Position numbers and translations under genes: made by a program. From Phalacrocorax aristotelis (taxonomy: Eukaryota; Chordata; Aves; Suliformes; Phalacrocoracidae): 64,000 nucleotides of DNA. The stretch spans positions 37,032,115 through 37,096,114 of the forward strand of contig NC_134278.1 in the NCBI RefSeq assembly GCF_949628215.1, given 5' to 3'. Within the stretch, counting starts at the first letter, position 1. Each line of letters starts with the position of its first letter. Shown piece after piece: positions 39,101 through 49,010 of this stretch. The notes below the pieces were generated by a model, which was not told the DNA's origin, searched no databases, and saw only the letters and a program-made list of their open reading frames with translations.

Positions 39101-42100
39101 CATTTTTGTCCTTCTCTGAAGGAACCACAGAAAACAAAGGAAAGGTTGAAAGATATTTCTGCCAGTGTCCACTTCCTAAAATAAACAAATGGAAGGGGGA
39201 AATCCAGATTTCATTTAATGCTCTGAGGTGTCACCCGATATGGATATGAGTAAAATGTTCTAAAAGGAAAAAGAATCAACATGGTGTCACGTCCCTTGTA
39301 AAGTTACAGCTACCTTAAAACACGTCCAAGTTAAAACATGTCCATGCAGAGCTTCAGTGCAGCATGGTCAATTTATGTCCCTTAGCCATGATTTCATGTA
39401 AAAGGATGACTACCACAGTTAACTCCCTGATGTTTCAGTCCCTTCCTCTCTGACTCCTGTCATGGTCTGATTTGATAAAATTCTTATGCAAACAACTTGT
39501 AAAGTAGTATAATGAGCTGGAAGGTGCACAAAATGGGGAGGTGGCACCTGCTATCATCCATTGTACTTACTGATTCTGCTACTTACTCCCCCTGAATATT
39601 CCCCTGCCCCAGGTGGGCCCTATGCCAGTTTGAGGTTGTCAGTGCTTGGAGGGGGGAAGCCCTGCTGTACTTTGACTCCCTGTCTTAGAGGTGAGGGATA
39701 TCGGTGCTTACAGAGTTGATGTCTGTGTACCCTGTCATGGCAGCTGAATGAACGGCAAACATCACATCAGCCTGACTTTGTCATGTACTGTTCAAACAAT
39801 AGAGCTGTAGCTGACATCTGCCTCCCGTTTATTAAAGCCTTTGTTTTTGGAAGCCTAAAACAAGAGATTATTGAAATAAACATCTGGCCCCTAGAAGAGG
39901 AGTAACAGGTTGCTTTGCAGAGTCAGTTGTATAAGCTCTTTAAAAATCCTGTGCAGAGATCTTATCAGAAGGTTAGCTAATTGAAAACTGTCATGTTTAG
40001 GCTGCACTGTGTTGTACAGACAAGATCATCTTATTTTTGTGTGCTTATATAATATTAAAAAAGACTCACACATGCACACACACTTGTTCTGCAAGGAGAG
40101 CTGTGCTGAGTAAGAGCTTTCCATTGTAATCCTAATCAGATCAGTAAATGAATGTCATCTGTCCTAGAGAACTAGGCTGCCCTTTTCAGGAAGGATGCTA
40201 ACAGCTCATTCTCAATGGCACACGGTATTAACTCACTCAGTAGCAGAGTGCTGATTCAATGCATTTAAGTTATGAGTTCCCCATTACTACTTATAAGAGC
40301 AATTACCTTGCCCCTTTTATAAGAATCAAGAGATCATAATCATATATTAAAAAATCCTTGCCAAAGTGAAACAAATCCAAACAGCATGCCGAAAGACTTA
40401 CATTTAAGTACTATCCAGTAATTAGTGCATATTAAAAAAATCTGTATAAAAAGCAGCGCAAGCTACATTTTGGCGGGTTCTTTGTTCTTCTTGGTGCAGT
40501 AAGCAATAAGGATTTGTCTGAGATCTGTAACAAGCTCGCTCTTTCTCTTGGTGCAGACTAAAAGCAACTTTTAGTTGCTCATATTGATGTGAGAAACTAT
40601 TTACTGCACACCAAAGTTAAAGCCAGCTTGCTCTTTTAAAGGAACTTACTGGGAGGAACTTTATTCACAGTTACTGTCTTTGAAACTTCATTAGATATAA
40701 TGTTATCCTAATCTCATTTGCAGTAATGAGTAGACAGTGTTTGTATAATTGCTAATTGTAAATGCAATCTACTTTGTGTTAATGTTTTACTTCGACCCAA
40801 TGTGATCATGCTTGTGTTGCGTTCCTTGAAGCACAAATAATTATTTATGCTGAACTGCAGTACTGCCAATTTTAACTTTGGTGTGCAGTAAATAGTTTCT
40901 CCCAGCAGTGACAGTGTTGATTTTAAAAAGCCTCAGCATACCTGCTTAACAAAATGCTGAGCCAAATTAATTATGGCAGTGTCTGTAATCACATCAATGC
41001 AGTGATCTGGTTTCCTAGCACCAGGAATACAACACACTTAAGGCACCCACATCACAGCTGGGATACAGCTATTGCCGTAGCCAAGTTGAGCTTTGTGAAC
41101 TTGGCAGTTGCTGTTGAGAGAAGGAGAAGCTCCCCTGGAAGTGGAATTTCTGAGGAGGAGAGAATTCGCAAAGACCAACAGTTTTCCTACTGGAGTAAGT
41201 TGGCATAAAACCTACAGAAGGATGTAAGGCATAATGTCGTAATTAGGAGTTAAATCTGGATCTCCTGCATGCTTGTCCACTGTCTCAAAGACTTAAGTTG
41301 CTCTTACTTCACTGTAGCATTTGGGCAGTGGATGGCTCTTGGGATTTCTGCATAATCTGGGCATTAAGAGAGTTCTGCCTTTGATTAATCTGGTTTTAAA
41401 GAGGTGCAAAGCAACTACAGCACCTTTTGCTTTCAGGGTAAACTGCAAGGACTTAGATGTTGAAAACAAAACTATCTTAGTGTGAGGTTTGTTTTTTTGG
41501 TTTGTTTTTTTTTTTCCTTTTACTAGCATGCTAAGTAGACAGTATTACTTCGCTGACTATTTTAAAACTTTGTGTAAGATACAACTTAAGATAACACACG
41601 TAGCCTTAACTGTGTGAGACTGAAGGTTCCACTTTTGACCTTGAAAGCAAAAGTTTCAGTTTTGAAACTGAAGTCCAGTTTTGTCCCAACAGTGGCCATA
41701 AGCATATGCCTAGGAAAGATAACAAGCAAGTCAAACATATAAAGTACTTCTGTTGAGTATTCTCCCTGTGTCTAGCTATTTCTGTGAAACAGATATAACT
41801 TTAATGTATTTTGTAATTCTTACTATGTTTCTCTTTCATGAGCTTCGGCCTCTTGGTGAAGCCCTGTAACCATTTAGCATCCTTAGTGTGCTTTGGCAAG
41901 GTGCACCATGGGTCCACTGAGCTCTGCATCTAGTACCAAATGATCCTGCCACCACAGTGAGCTTCACAGCCTTCCTCCCATTATCACCTGGGGCAACTTT
42001 GCTCCTGAAGGCCTTTGCAGCCACAGCCTGCCTCTCTATCCTGGTTTAGAGTCAACTCAGCAGGAGGAGAGAAAGCAAAGCAGCGCTTTATGCCGTGCCA

Positions 42101-43243
42101 GCAAGATTTTGCTTATCTCTGTAGGTGAGCTGTTGAAACTTCAGTACAGTTACCTTTGCTGATTTTCAGCAAAGCATTCTGGTGTTAAAACAGAGGGGCC
42201 GTGTCTTGCTCAGACTACTTGGTGATCAAGCTGCCACTGTCTTTAAAGGTGAGGAGCCAGGCCTAAAGCAGAGAGGGCTGTAATCCCAGTAAGAAACCTT
42301 TTCTGACTTGAAATAGCTTTTCACTTGCCTTATTTATACCTCTGTCACTTCTCTATCCCCTCAAACCATCCTGAGATATACTTTTTTTCTTCTAACTAGT
42401 ATTTGTCATTCTCTGTAACATGTCATACCCTTATCTTTTTGATTTGTCACCTGTATTTTTGTGACTTTTCAACTTTTCCAGAGGAACTGAGTATGTGTGT
42501 GTCGCTGATTATTCATTTCCACTGTCACTGTCCCCTTAGTTTTAGTAGCCATAATCAGCTACTAATGTTTCCAGAATTGTATACATTAATAATGTGTAAT
42601 TAGCATCTCTGGAAAGCACCAAGGATCATAATTTAACGCAATACAGTCAAAATTATATTTGTGCACAGAGTTGCCTTCTGAAGTGGGCAGTGGGTGGCAG
42701 TTTGCCATGCTCGTATAGTTTTAGGTTAACAGCTGCTTTCTGAATGCCTCCAGGGCATCAGTGGGAGTCACTTCCTTGCACAGGGGCAAGGCCGCAGTGC
42801 TCAGCTGCTCCCAGCAAAGCTGCAGCACCCGCTGGCTTGGTAGAGCTGCTTGGCACAGTAGCAAGGGGATTGAAGTAACTTGGTACCAGCAGTGAAGCCT
42901 GGTGCAGAAACCAGGAAGCACTGCCTCGCCAAAACCAGCGGATGGTGGTGTCCTTCCTCTGCGGGAGGCAGAGTGTCCCACACGTTTTTTCCAAGTGGAA
43001 CACATTGGCTTGCAAGCAAGTTGGGCTCTTGTCTGTGTATGAAGCTTCAGCTTCCACTGAGTTTGGCACCATTTTCATTCTTCAGCCTTTGCATCTACTG
43101 CTGGTAGCAGTGGGATGTTCTTTATGTGAGACAAGAATTCTCATGTCCTCGCCGATGAATTTAGTGTCTTTACATGTGGCCCAAATCTACACAAACTTTC
43201 TCTCCTTATAAAGGTAAGGTCAAAGGCAGGATGTTTTTGGAAC
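36113..43243. other. Intron 2, middle part, mostly featureless
   Basis: AT-rich intronic DNA between the two ERVs. No CR1, LTR or exon is recognised. Noted inside: an A/T run near 37001, a short CA tract near 40070-40082, and the inverted repeat at 40591-40901 described separately. A moderately GC-rich patch at about 42730-43030 has open frames on both strands but no recognisable protein. Confidence 0.55.
40591..40901. repeat. Perfect 31-bp inverted repeat with 249-bp spacer
   Basis: The arm at 40591-40621 (starts GAGAAACTATTTACTGCACA) is exactly the reverse complement of the arm at 40871-40901. The 249-bp spacer is AT-rich with TAAT-type motifs (CTAATTG, AATTATTTATGC) and contains CTCATTTGCAGTAATGAG near 40710, itself a small inverted repeat. 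Just upstream, 40563-40579 is a further perfect hairpin (AGCAACT, 3-nt loop, AGTTGCT). Diverged relatives of the arm (CTTGGTGCAGTAAGCAA near 40490) lie nearby. No matching target-site duplication is visible outside the arms, so a MITE-like transposon is possible but unproven. A conserved hairpin or paired regulatory element is the alternative. Confidence 0.85.
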
Positions 43244-43248
43244 ATCTG

Positions 43249-43745
43249 TGTTGTGGTTTAGCCGGCAGCTCAGCCCCACACCGCCGCTCGCTCACTCCCT
43301 CACTTACTCACTGGGGGAAGAGAGTCAGAAGGGTAAAGCTTGAGGGTTGAGATAAGAACAGTTTAGAATAAAGCAATAACAACAGCAACAATAATGCAAT
43401 GGAAAGGAAAACAATGAAAGAGGTGTGAAACCTAGGGGGGGGTCAGAATGAAAAACCAAAACAAACAGCTCACTGCCCACTGACCTGATACCACCAGTCC
43501 CTGAGCCACAATCCAACCCCACCCTCCCCGCGCGCACCAACTGCCCCCATGAATATACTGGTCATGGTGTCCCATGGTATGGAATGAACATCCCAATGGC
43601 CAGTTGGGGTCAGCTGACTTGGCTGTGGCCCTGCCCCTCCCGGCCTCTTGCCCACGTGGCAGAGCATGGGAGGCTGGAAAGGTCCCCGACTACTATAGGT
43701 GCTACAGTGACAAGAGTTAACTCTTTCTCAGCCAAAACCAGCACA
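43249..43745 (-). repeat. 3' LTR of the 43-49 kb ERV
   Basis: TG...CA ended on the minus strand (starts TGTGCTGGTTTTGGCTGAGA). It aligns along its length with the 48530-49005 LTR, with indels in the middle, including a G9 run near 43433. An AATAAA on the + strand at 43367-43372 lies in the SH3BGRL2 sense direction and could act as a cryptic poly(A) signal. Confidence 0.95.
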
Positions 43746-43763
43746 TTCTCCACCCCTTATTCC
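43746..43763 (-). other. Polypurine tract of the ERV
   Basis: Immediately upstream of the 3' LTR on the minus strand the sequence is purine-rich (AAGGGGTGGAGAA directly before TGTGCTGG). This is the expected position and composition of the plus-strand primer of a retrovirus. Confidence 0.8.
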
Positions 43764-44149
43764 ATACCATTTACACCATGCCCAGGTCCTATACCATCCA
43801 ATACAACCTTACCAACCACCACCCCTCCCCTTCCCATCCTTTAATATTATACACAGACATCATTCCCTTAGTCTATGGACCTTCCCTGTAAAATGTCCAT
43901 AAAAATGTCCATTGAGTTCACCCAGTCCATGACTCTGGGCTCCATCTGTCATATCAGTCTTTCAGGGCAGGAGAGATGGTGTGTGTGGTGCTGGGTTGCT
44001 GCATACCGAGTCAGTCATCGTTCCATCACTGCTGCACTTTCCTTGTTTCATCAAAGTTCATCTTCCATAGATTGGGAGATTTGTACTGTGATATCATTGA
44101 TGTGGCATATAGCAACTACAGAAGAGATGACATATATTATATAGCAGTT

Positions 44150-45090
44150 TGCATTATGCCATTCAGTTCATTGGCTGTTTTCACCCAAGATCAAATCCCC
44201 TTGAGGCACACGCTTCTCCATCCTCCCACATCACCCACCAAGTGCACCCAGGTCTGCCTGAGGCAGAAATAACCCAGACTGTTTTGCCCAGCATATTTTT
44301 ATGTGCACTACAGGGACTCTATCCCCTTCCACAGTGTGTAAGACTTCTGACTGGGCAGGGCCAGCTCGATTGGCAGATCCCCTTGTGCTGACTAACCAGG
44401 TGGCTTTTGCTAAATGTGTATCCCAGTGCTTGAATGTTCCCCCCCACATTGCTCTTAGTGTAGTCTTTAACAGTCTATTGTACTGTTCAATTTTCCCAAA
44501 GACTGGTGCATGATAAGGAATGTGATAAACCCACTCAATGCTGTGCTCTTTGGCCCAGGTGTCTATGAGGCTATTTCGGAAGTGAGTCCTGTTGTCTGAC
44601 TCAATTCTCTCTGGGGTGCCATGTCGCCACCGGACTTGTTTTCAAGACCCAGGGTAGTGCTCTGGGCGATGGCATGAGGGACGGGATATGTTTCCAGCCA
44701 GCCGGTCTTTGTTTGTACCATTGTAAGCGCATGGTGCTTGCCTTGGCGGGTTTGTGGGAGTGTGATATAGTCTAGTTGTCAGGCCTCCCCATATTTATAT
44801 TTCAGCCATTGTCCCCCACACCACATAGGCTTTACCTGCTTTGCTTGCTTGATTGCAGTATGTTTCACATTCGTGGATACCATGTACAACAGTCTCCATG
44901 GTCAAGTCCACCCCTCGATCACAAGCCCATTTGTATGTTGCATCTCTCCCTTGATGGCCTGAGGTATCATGGGTCCACTGAGCTAGAAATAGTTCACCCT
45001 TATGCTGCCAGTCCAGATCCACCTGAGCCACTTCAATCTTGGCAGCCTGATCCACCTGCTGGTTGTTTTGATGTTCTTCAGTGGCCCGAC
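44150..45090 (-). pseudogene. ERV integrase pseudogene (zinc domain, catalytic core, C-terminal part)
   Basis: On the minus strand the zinc domain (AQWTHDTSGHQGRD, then HECET) lies at about 44870-45055. The catalytic core has QLDYIT near 44770, ESDNRTHFRN near 44590 and GKIEQYN near 44487, which carry the D, D and E of the integrase triad. A C-terminal piece follows to about 44150. The gene is broken: the CxxC of the zinc domain is disrupted by a small lesion, an in-frame TGA precedes QLDYIT, and a frameshift lies between the first and second acidic residues near 44640. All three catalytic residues survive although the frame does not. The product would have joined viral DNA to host DNA. Confidence 0.9.
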
Positions 45091-45251
45091 TCCAAAACCC
45101 TAGGGGTCAACCTCGGGTCTCCCCTGGTGCCTTCTGCCAGAGGCTCCAGGTAGGGCCATTCTCCCTGGCTGCAGTGTAGAGCACATTTTTTTACATCTTG
45201 TCCTACCTGGACTAGCCCAAGAGCTCCTGCATGAACTATCTCCTGTTTAAT

Positions 45252-45958
45252 CTATTCAGCTGCTTGTTGTTGCTCAGGGCCCCATTTGAAATCATTCTTC
45301 TTCCGGGTCACTTGATAGAGAAGGCCTACAGACAGACTGTATTTGGTATATGCGTTCTCCAAAACCCCACAATGCCTACAAAAGCTTGTGTTTCCTTTTT
45401 GCTAGTTGGAGGAGACATGGCTGTTATTTTGTTGATCACATCCATTTGGATCTGACGATGTCCATCTTGCCATTTGATTCCTAAGAACTGGACCTCTTGT
45501 GTGGGTCCCTTGACCTTACCTTGTTTTATGGTAAAACTGGCCTGCAGAAGGATTTGGACTATTTTCTTCCCTTTCTCACAAACGTCTTCTGCTGTGTTGC
45601 CCCACATGACGATGTTATCAATGTATTGAAGGTGTTCTGGAGCTTCTCCCTGTTCCAGTACAGTCCGAATCAGTCCATGGCAAATGGTAGGACTGTGTTT
45701 CCACCCCTGGGGCAGTCGATTCCAGGTGTACTGGACACACCTCCAAGTGAAAGCAAACTGTGGCCTGCACTCTGCTGCCAGAGGGATTGAGAAGAATGCA
45801 TTAGCGATGTCAATTGTGGCATACCACTTGGCTGCCTTGGATTCCAGTTCGTATTGAAGTTCTAGCATGCCTGGCACAGCAGCACTCAACGGCTGAGTGA
45901 CTTCATTCAGGCCACGATAGTCTACTGTTAGCCTCCACTCTCCGTTAGATTTCTGCAC
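45252..45958 (-). pseudogene. ERV reverse transcriptase pseudogene with altered active site
   Basis: A 210-codon open stretch (45326-45958) carries the palm and finger motifs in order: GEWRLTVDYRGLNEV, ATIDIANAFFSIPLA (first catalytic Asp in the IDIAN block), FAFTW, LPQGWKHSP, and YIDN where YIDD is expected, so the second Asp of the pair is Asn (codon at 45614-45616). VQFLGIKW and the connection begin after this. The frame breaks near 45326 and a TAG lies at 45252-45254 in the connection domain. Beyond it, sequence jumps to the integrase zinc region within 250 bp, so RNase H is missing. The enzyme would be catalytically dead even if translated. Confidence 0.93.
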
Positions 45959-46249
45959 TGGCCATATGGGACTGTTAAAGGGTGAGTGGGTCTTGCTGAT
46001 GACTCCTTGGCTCTCCAGTCAACGAATGAGCTCATGGATGGGAATCAGGGAGTCTCGGTTGGTGCAATATTGCTGCCGGTGCACTGTTGTGGTGGTGACT
46101 GGCACGCGTTGTTCTTTGACCCTCAGCAACCCCACAACAGAAGGGTCCTTCAAGAGACCAAGCAAGGTAGACAGCTGTTTAATTTCCTCCGTCTCCAAGG
46201 CAGCTACACCAAAAGCCCACCTGTACCCTTTTGGGTCCTTGAATCACCC

Positions 46250-46537
46250 TCACCTGAGGCAGTCTATGCCAAGGATGCACAGAGCCCCTGGGCCAGTCAC
46301 AATGGGGTGCTTTTGCCACTCATTCCCGGTTAGGCTCACTTTGGCCTCCAATACAGTTAGCTCTTGGGATCCCCCTGTCACTCCAGCAATGCTGATGGGT
46401 TCTGCCCCTATATAGTTTGATGGCATTAGGGTGCACTGTGTACCAGTGTCCACTAGAGCTTTAAACTCCTGTGGGTCTGATGTGCCATGCCATCGGGTCC
46501 ACACAGTCCAGTAAACTCGGTTATCCCTTTCCTCCAC
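46250..46537 (-). pseudogene. ERV aspartic protease domain
   Basis: A 95-codon open frame with the retropepsin active-site block FKALVDTGTQCTLMPSNY and a C-terminal LGIDCLR, the pattern of the flap and helix end of a retroviral protease. The DTG triad is intact. It lies between gag and RT as expected. The segment linking it to RT (about 45960-46250) holds the start of pol but is interrupted. The retropepsin would have cleaved Gag-Pol as a dimer. The frame starts without a convincing ATG, as expected for a domain read through from gag. Confidence 0.88.
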
Positions 46538-46558
46538 CTGGCTGGAGGCAGGGCCCCT

Positions 46559-47611
46559 CTAGTCCTGATCATGGCAGTCACAACACACTTCCTGTAAATG
46601 TGAATCAAGAGTCTCTCTATTAAGCTCAGAAATAAAATCAGCACTTCTACTCATCTGTCTGGGGACCTGCTCACCAGAAACTCGAGCAGCAGCTTTCTTA
46701 GAAGAACCTCCCTCAGTGATTGTTCTTCCTTGCAGCTCACGTGCCCGTGCCTCTAGGGTCGAGCTAGGCTTGCCATCCCACCTCATCATGTCCTCTCCGT
46801 GGTCACGCAGGTAGAACTATAGGGTGGCCAGTGGTGCGTATCCTCTCCTTTGAGCCAAAGGACGCTTATTCCTAACAGCTGAGACACTACTCTGTCGAGG
46901 TGGGGAGTAGGACATATCTAATCTGAGTTGCTGGACCTCTCAGAATAGTTTCTCCACAGCAGAGACGAGGGAGGAAGAGATATTTGCTTCATACTCCCAG
47001 AGTCTATCAATCACCTCCGCCACTGTTGGTGCCTTGTCCTCACTCCAGGACATGACTGCCAATGAGTTTGCATACAAGGATGGTGCACTCCATACAAACT
47101 TCCGCCACATGGGTTATGTGCACTGGGCTTCATCTGGGTCTTGGATGACTGTTGATCGTCCAAGTCACCATAAATCACCTCAAGCACAGCTAATTCCCTT
47201 AGATATTGGGTGCCTTTCTCCATGGTTGTCCATTTTCCTAGGCAATACGTAACATCTTCTTTAAAGGGATACCTTTCCTTCACTCCGGACAGGAGTTGCC
47301 TCCAGAGGCTGAGGGCTTGTGGTTTTTTTCCAATTGCTTTGTCAACACCCTCTTCCCCAGAAAAGGGATCCCAGTTGTTTGACTTCTTTTCCCTCTAATT
47401 CCAGACTACTGGCCCCATTATCCCAGCATGGGAGCAGCCAGGTAGCAATTTGCTCACCTAGACGACAGCCAAAATCTTCTCGCATATCTCGCAACTCACT
47501 CAAGGACAGGGGTCGGGTAGTTTCCGTTTCATTTATGACTTCTTCCTCCTCTTCTTGTGATGGACCTGCTTCTTTGTTGCCCTTTCTAAACAAGTTGACT
47601 TCCACTTCCAA
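46559..47611 (-). pseudogene. ERV gag, C-terminal two thirds, frame-broken
   Basis: Three successive minus-strand open pieces lie at 47342-47611, 47011-47283 and 46559-46789. They contain an acidic stretch (QEEEEEVINETE), GEQIATWLLPCWDNGA, YPFKEDVTYCLGKW and YLRELAVLEVIYGD, then a Gln/Arg-rich tail. Placement between the first gag frame and the protease, and conserved-looking Trp-rich blocks, support a capsid-region assignment. The tail ends VCCDCHDQD, possibly a damaged CCHC nucleocapsid knuckle. Frames change between pieces, so no continuous Gag can be made. No residue-level function is assigned. Confidence 0.72.
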
Positions 47612-48432
47612 GATTTCTTGTGTATGGGGGTGACTGATACTGGCATGGGTTGATTCTCTGATTCAGCTCCAGTGCCTGTTGTGGGGGTTTGAGTAAACCC
47701 AGTGCTTGTCCTGGGGGTTTGAGTGGCCACAGTGCCTGTCATCGGGGCTGGAGTGACCACAGTGCCTGTCACTTTGCCTTTCAATCCAGAGACCTTCTCT
47801 TCCCCTTGGGAGCTGTTGAGCAACTGAATACTGTTGAGCAGGGCTCGGTATGCATGGGCCAGGCCCCAGCACGTTGCAGTTATCTGTGTCTCTCTGGAGT
47901 TCCCAGTGTAACAACAGACTTTATCCAAATATTCTACTAGTTTTTCAGGATTCTGCACTTGTTCGGGGGTGAAACTCCAAAACACTGTGGGTGCCCACTG
48001 CCCTAGGTATTTGCCCATGCTATCCCACATGCCCTGCCACTCATAACTATCAAGCCTTGGGGCAGATCTCAGAGTGATATTCTTAAGTTGCTTTCTGACC
48101 TTAGTCAAAACCAAAACAACATGCCCAAAAACTAACAATAAGTATATTTTAACTACCCAAGGATGTTCAAGATATAAAAAAGTTGTTGCAGTAAAGGTGG
48201 AGACATCATAGAAGAAAGTTGCAAAGATACCATTCTGTATTTTCTCCATATAAAGTCTCTTAGAGGAGGAGGTATAATTGCTAATTGCCTCAGTAAGATG
48301 GCATCCAAAGTACAGTAATGGTTCCAGCAAAAACCCCAAATACCAGATAAATCTGAAAACCAGTGTTTGCATAACAAATCTCTTAGGCAAAACATCACTA
48401 ATCACACAGCAGACTAAACAGACCAACACCAA
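47533..48432 (-). pseudogene. ERV gag N-terminal frame (299 codons) with hydrophobic leader and Thr/Pro repeats
   Basis: The longest retroviral open frame in the window. It begins with hydrophobic segments (FRFIWYLGFLLEPLLYFG, later VKIYLLLVFGHVVLVLT) that could span or associate with membranes. It continues with an amphipathic region (FWSFTPEQVQNPEKLVEYL, TCWGLAHAYRALLNSIQ) and a Thr/Pro-rich region near 47660-47790 made of about four 10-residue repeats (TGTVVTPAPM, TGTVATQTPR). It ends in a basic tail (KKQVHHKKRRKKS). The nominal start at 48432 is TTG; the first ATG is about 20 codons in. It overlaps the next gag piece. The family is the gag or leader region of ERV-L-like elements. The role of the hydrophobic part is unknown to me. 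Confidence 0.75.
47660..47790 (-). repeat. 30-bp tandem repeat in ERV gag
   Basis: About four imperfect 30-bp units on the minus strand encode TGTVVTPAPM, TGTVATQTPR, TSTGFTQTPT and a partial TGTGAES. The reading frame is kept across units, so expansion occurred while the frame was coding or by whole 30-bp steps. Confidence 0.8.
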
Positions 48433-48503
48433 TCTTCAACACGAACTGCAAAAATGAGGACACGGTGCTGTGACCAGCAGCTGTTGTTATCTCAAACCCT
48501 GAA

Positions 48504-48521
48504 GCCCCACATTGGGTGCCA
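48504..48521 (-). other. Primer-binding site, tRNA-Lys1,2-like
   Basis: Eight bases inside the 5' LTR, the minus strand reads TGGCACCCAATGTGGGGC. It differs from the tRNA-Lys1,2 (CUU) type primer-binding site at two positions, both at CpG sites and of the kind produced by methyl-CpG decay. Position and the TGG start support the call. ERV-L was named for leucine tRNA, so a lysine primer is of interest. Confidence 0.75.
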
Positions 48522-48529
48522 AAAGACAC

Positions 48530-49005
48530 TGTTGTGGTTTAGCCAGCAACTCAGCCCCACCCAGCCACTCGCTCACTCCCCCACCGACAGGATGGGGGAG
48601 AGAATCAGAAGGGTAAAGCTCATGGGTTGAGATAAGAGCAGTTTAATAATTAAAATAAAACAATAACAACAGCAAAAGGAAAACAATGAGATGCACAAAA
48701 CTCATGGCAGAATGAACAACCAAAACAAGCAGCACATGATGCAGCTACCCACCAACCCAACACCACCAGTCCCTGAGCCACAACCACCCCACTGCACACC
48801 AACTGCCCCCATCAATATACTGGTTGTGGCATCATATGGTGTGAAAGGAACATCCCAATGGCCAGTTGGGGTCAGCTGACTTGGCTGTGGCCCCGCCCCT
48901 CCTGGCCTTGCCCATGTGGCAGAGCATGGGAAGCTGGAAAGGTCCCTGACTATTACAGGCACTACAGTGAAGAGAATTAATTATTTCTCAGCCAAAACCA
49001 GCACA
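48530..49005 (-). repeat. 5' LTR of the 43-49 kb ERV
   Basis: TG...CA ended on the minus strand. It shares both termini and long blocks with the 3' LTR, including ATCCCAATGGCCAGTTGGGG on the + strand. It is followed outwards by the ATCTG target-site duplication at 49006-49010. The two LTRs have diverged by many substitutions and several indels. It is the original promoter LTR and points antisense to SH3BGRL2. Confidence 0.95.
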
Positions 49006-49010
49006 ATCTG

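Larger units (their letters stand above)
43249..49005 (-). mobile_element. Nearly complete ERV-L-like provirus, inactivated
   Basis: Two LTRs (43249-43745 and 48530-49005) bracket gag, protease, reverse transcriptase and integrase in the normal order on the minus strand. The element is flanked by an exact 5-bp target-site duplication, ATCTG at 43244-43248 and 49006-49010, showing that it is one insertion with true ends. A tRNA-Lys-like primer-binding site and a polypurine tract are in place. No env is seen, as is typical of ERV-L. Reverse transcriptase motifs (IDIANAFFSIPLA, FAFTW, LPQGW) match the ERV-L/class III type. RNase H is deleted, the RT active site is altered, and several stops and frameshifts exist. 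The LTRs differ by many substitutions and indels, so the insertion is old. It lies antisense in intron 2. Confidence 0.95.

Noticed and set aside
40591..40901. Pre-miRNA-like hairpin
   Set aside because: The loop is 249 bases, far longer than a miRNA precursor, and the stem is a single 31-bp block.
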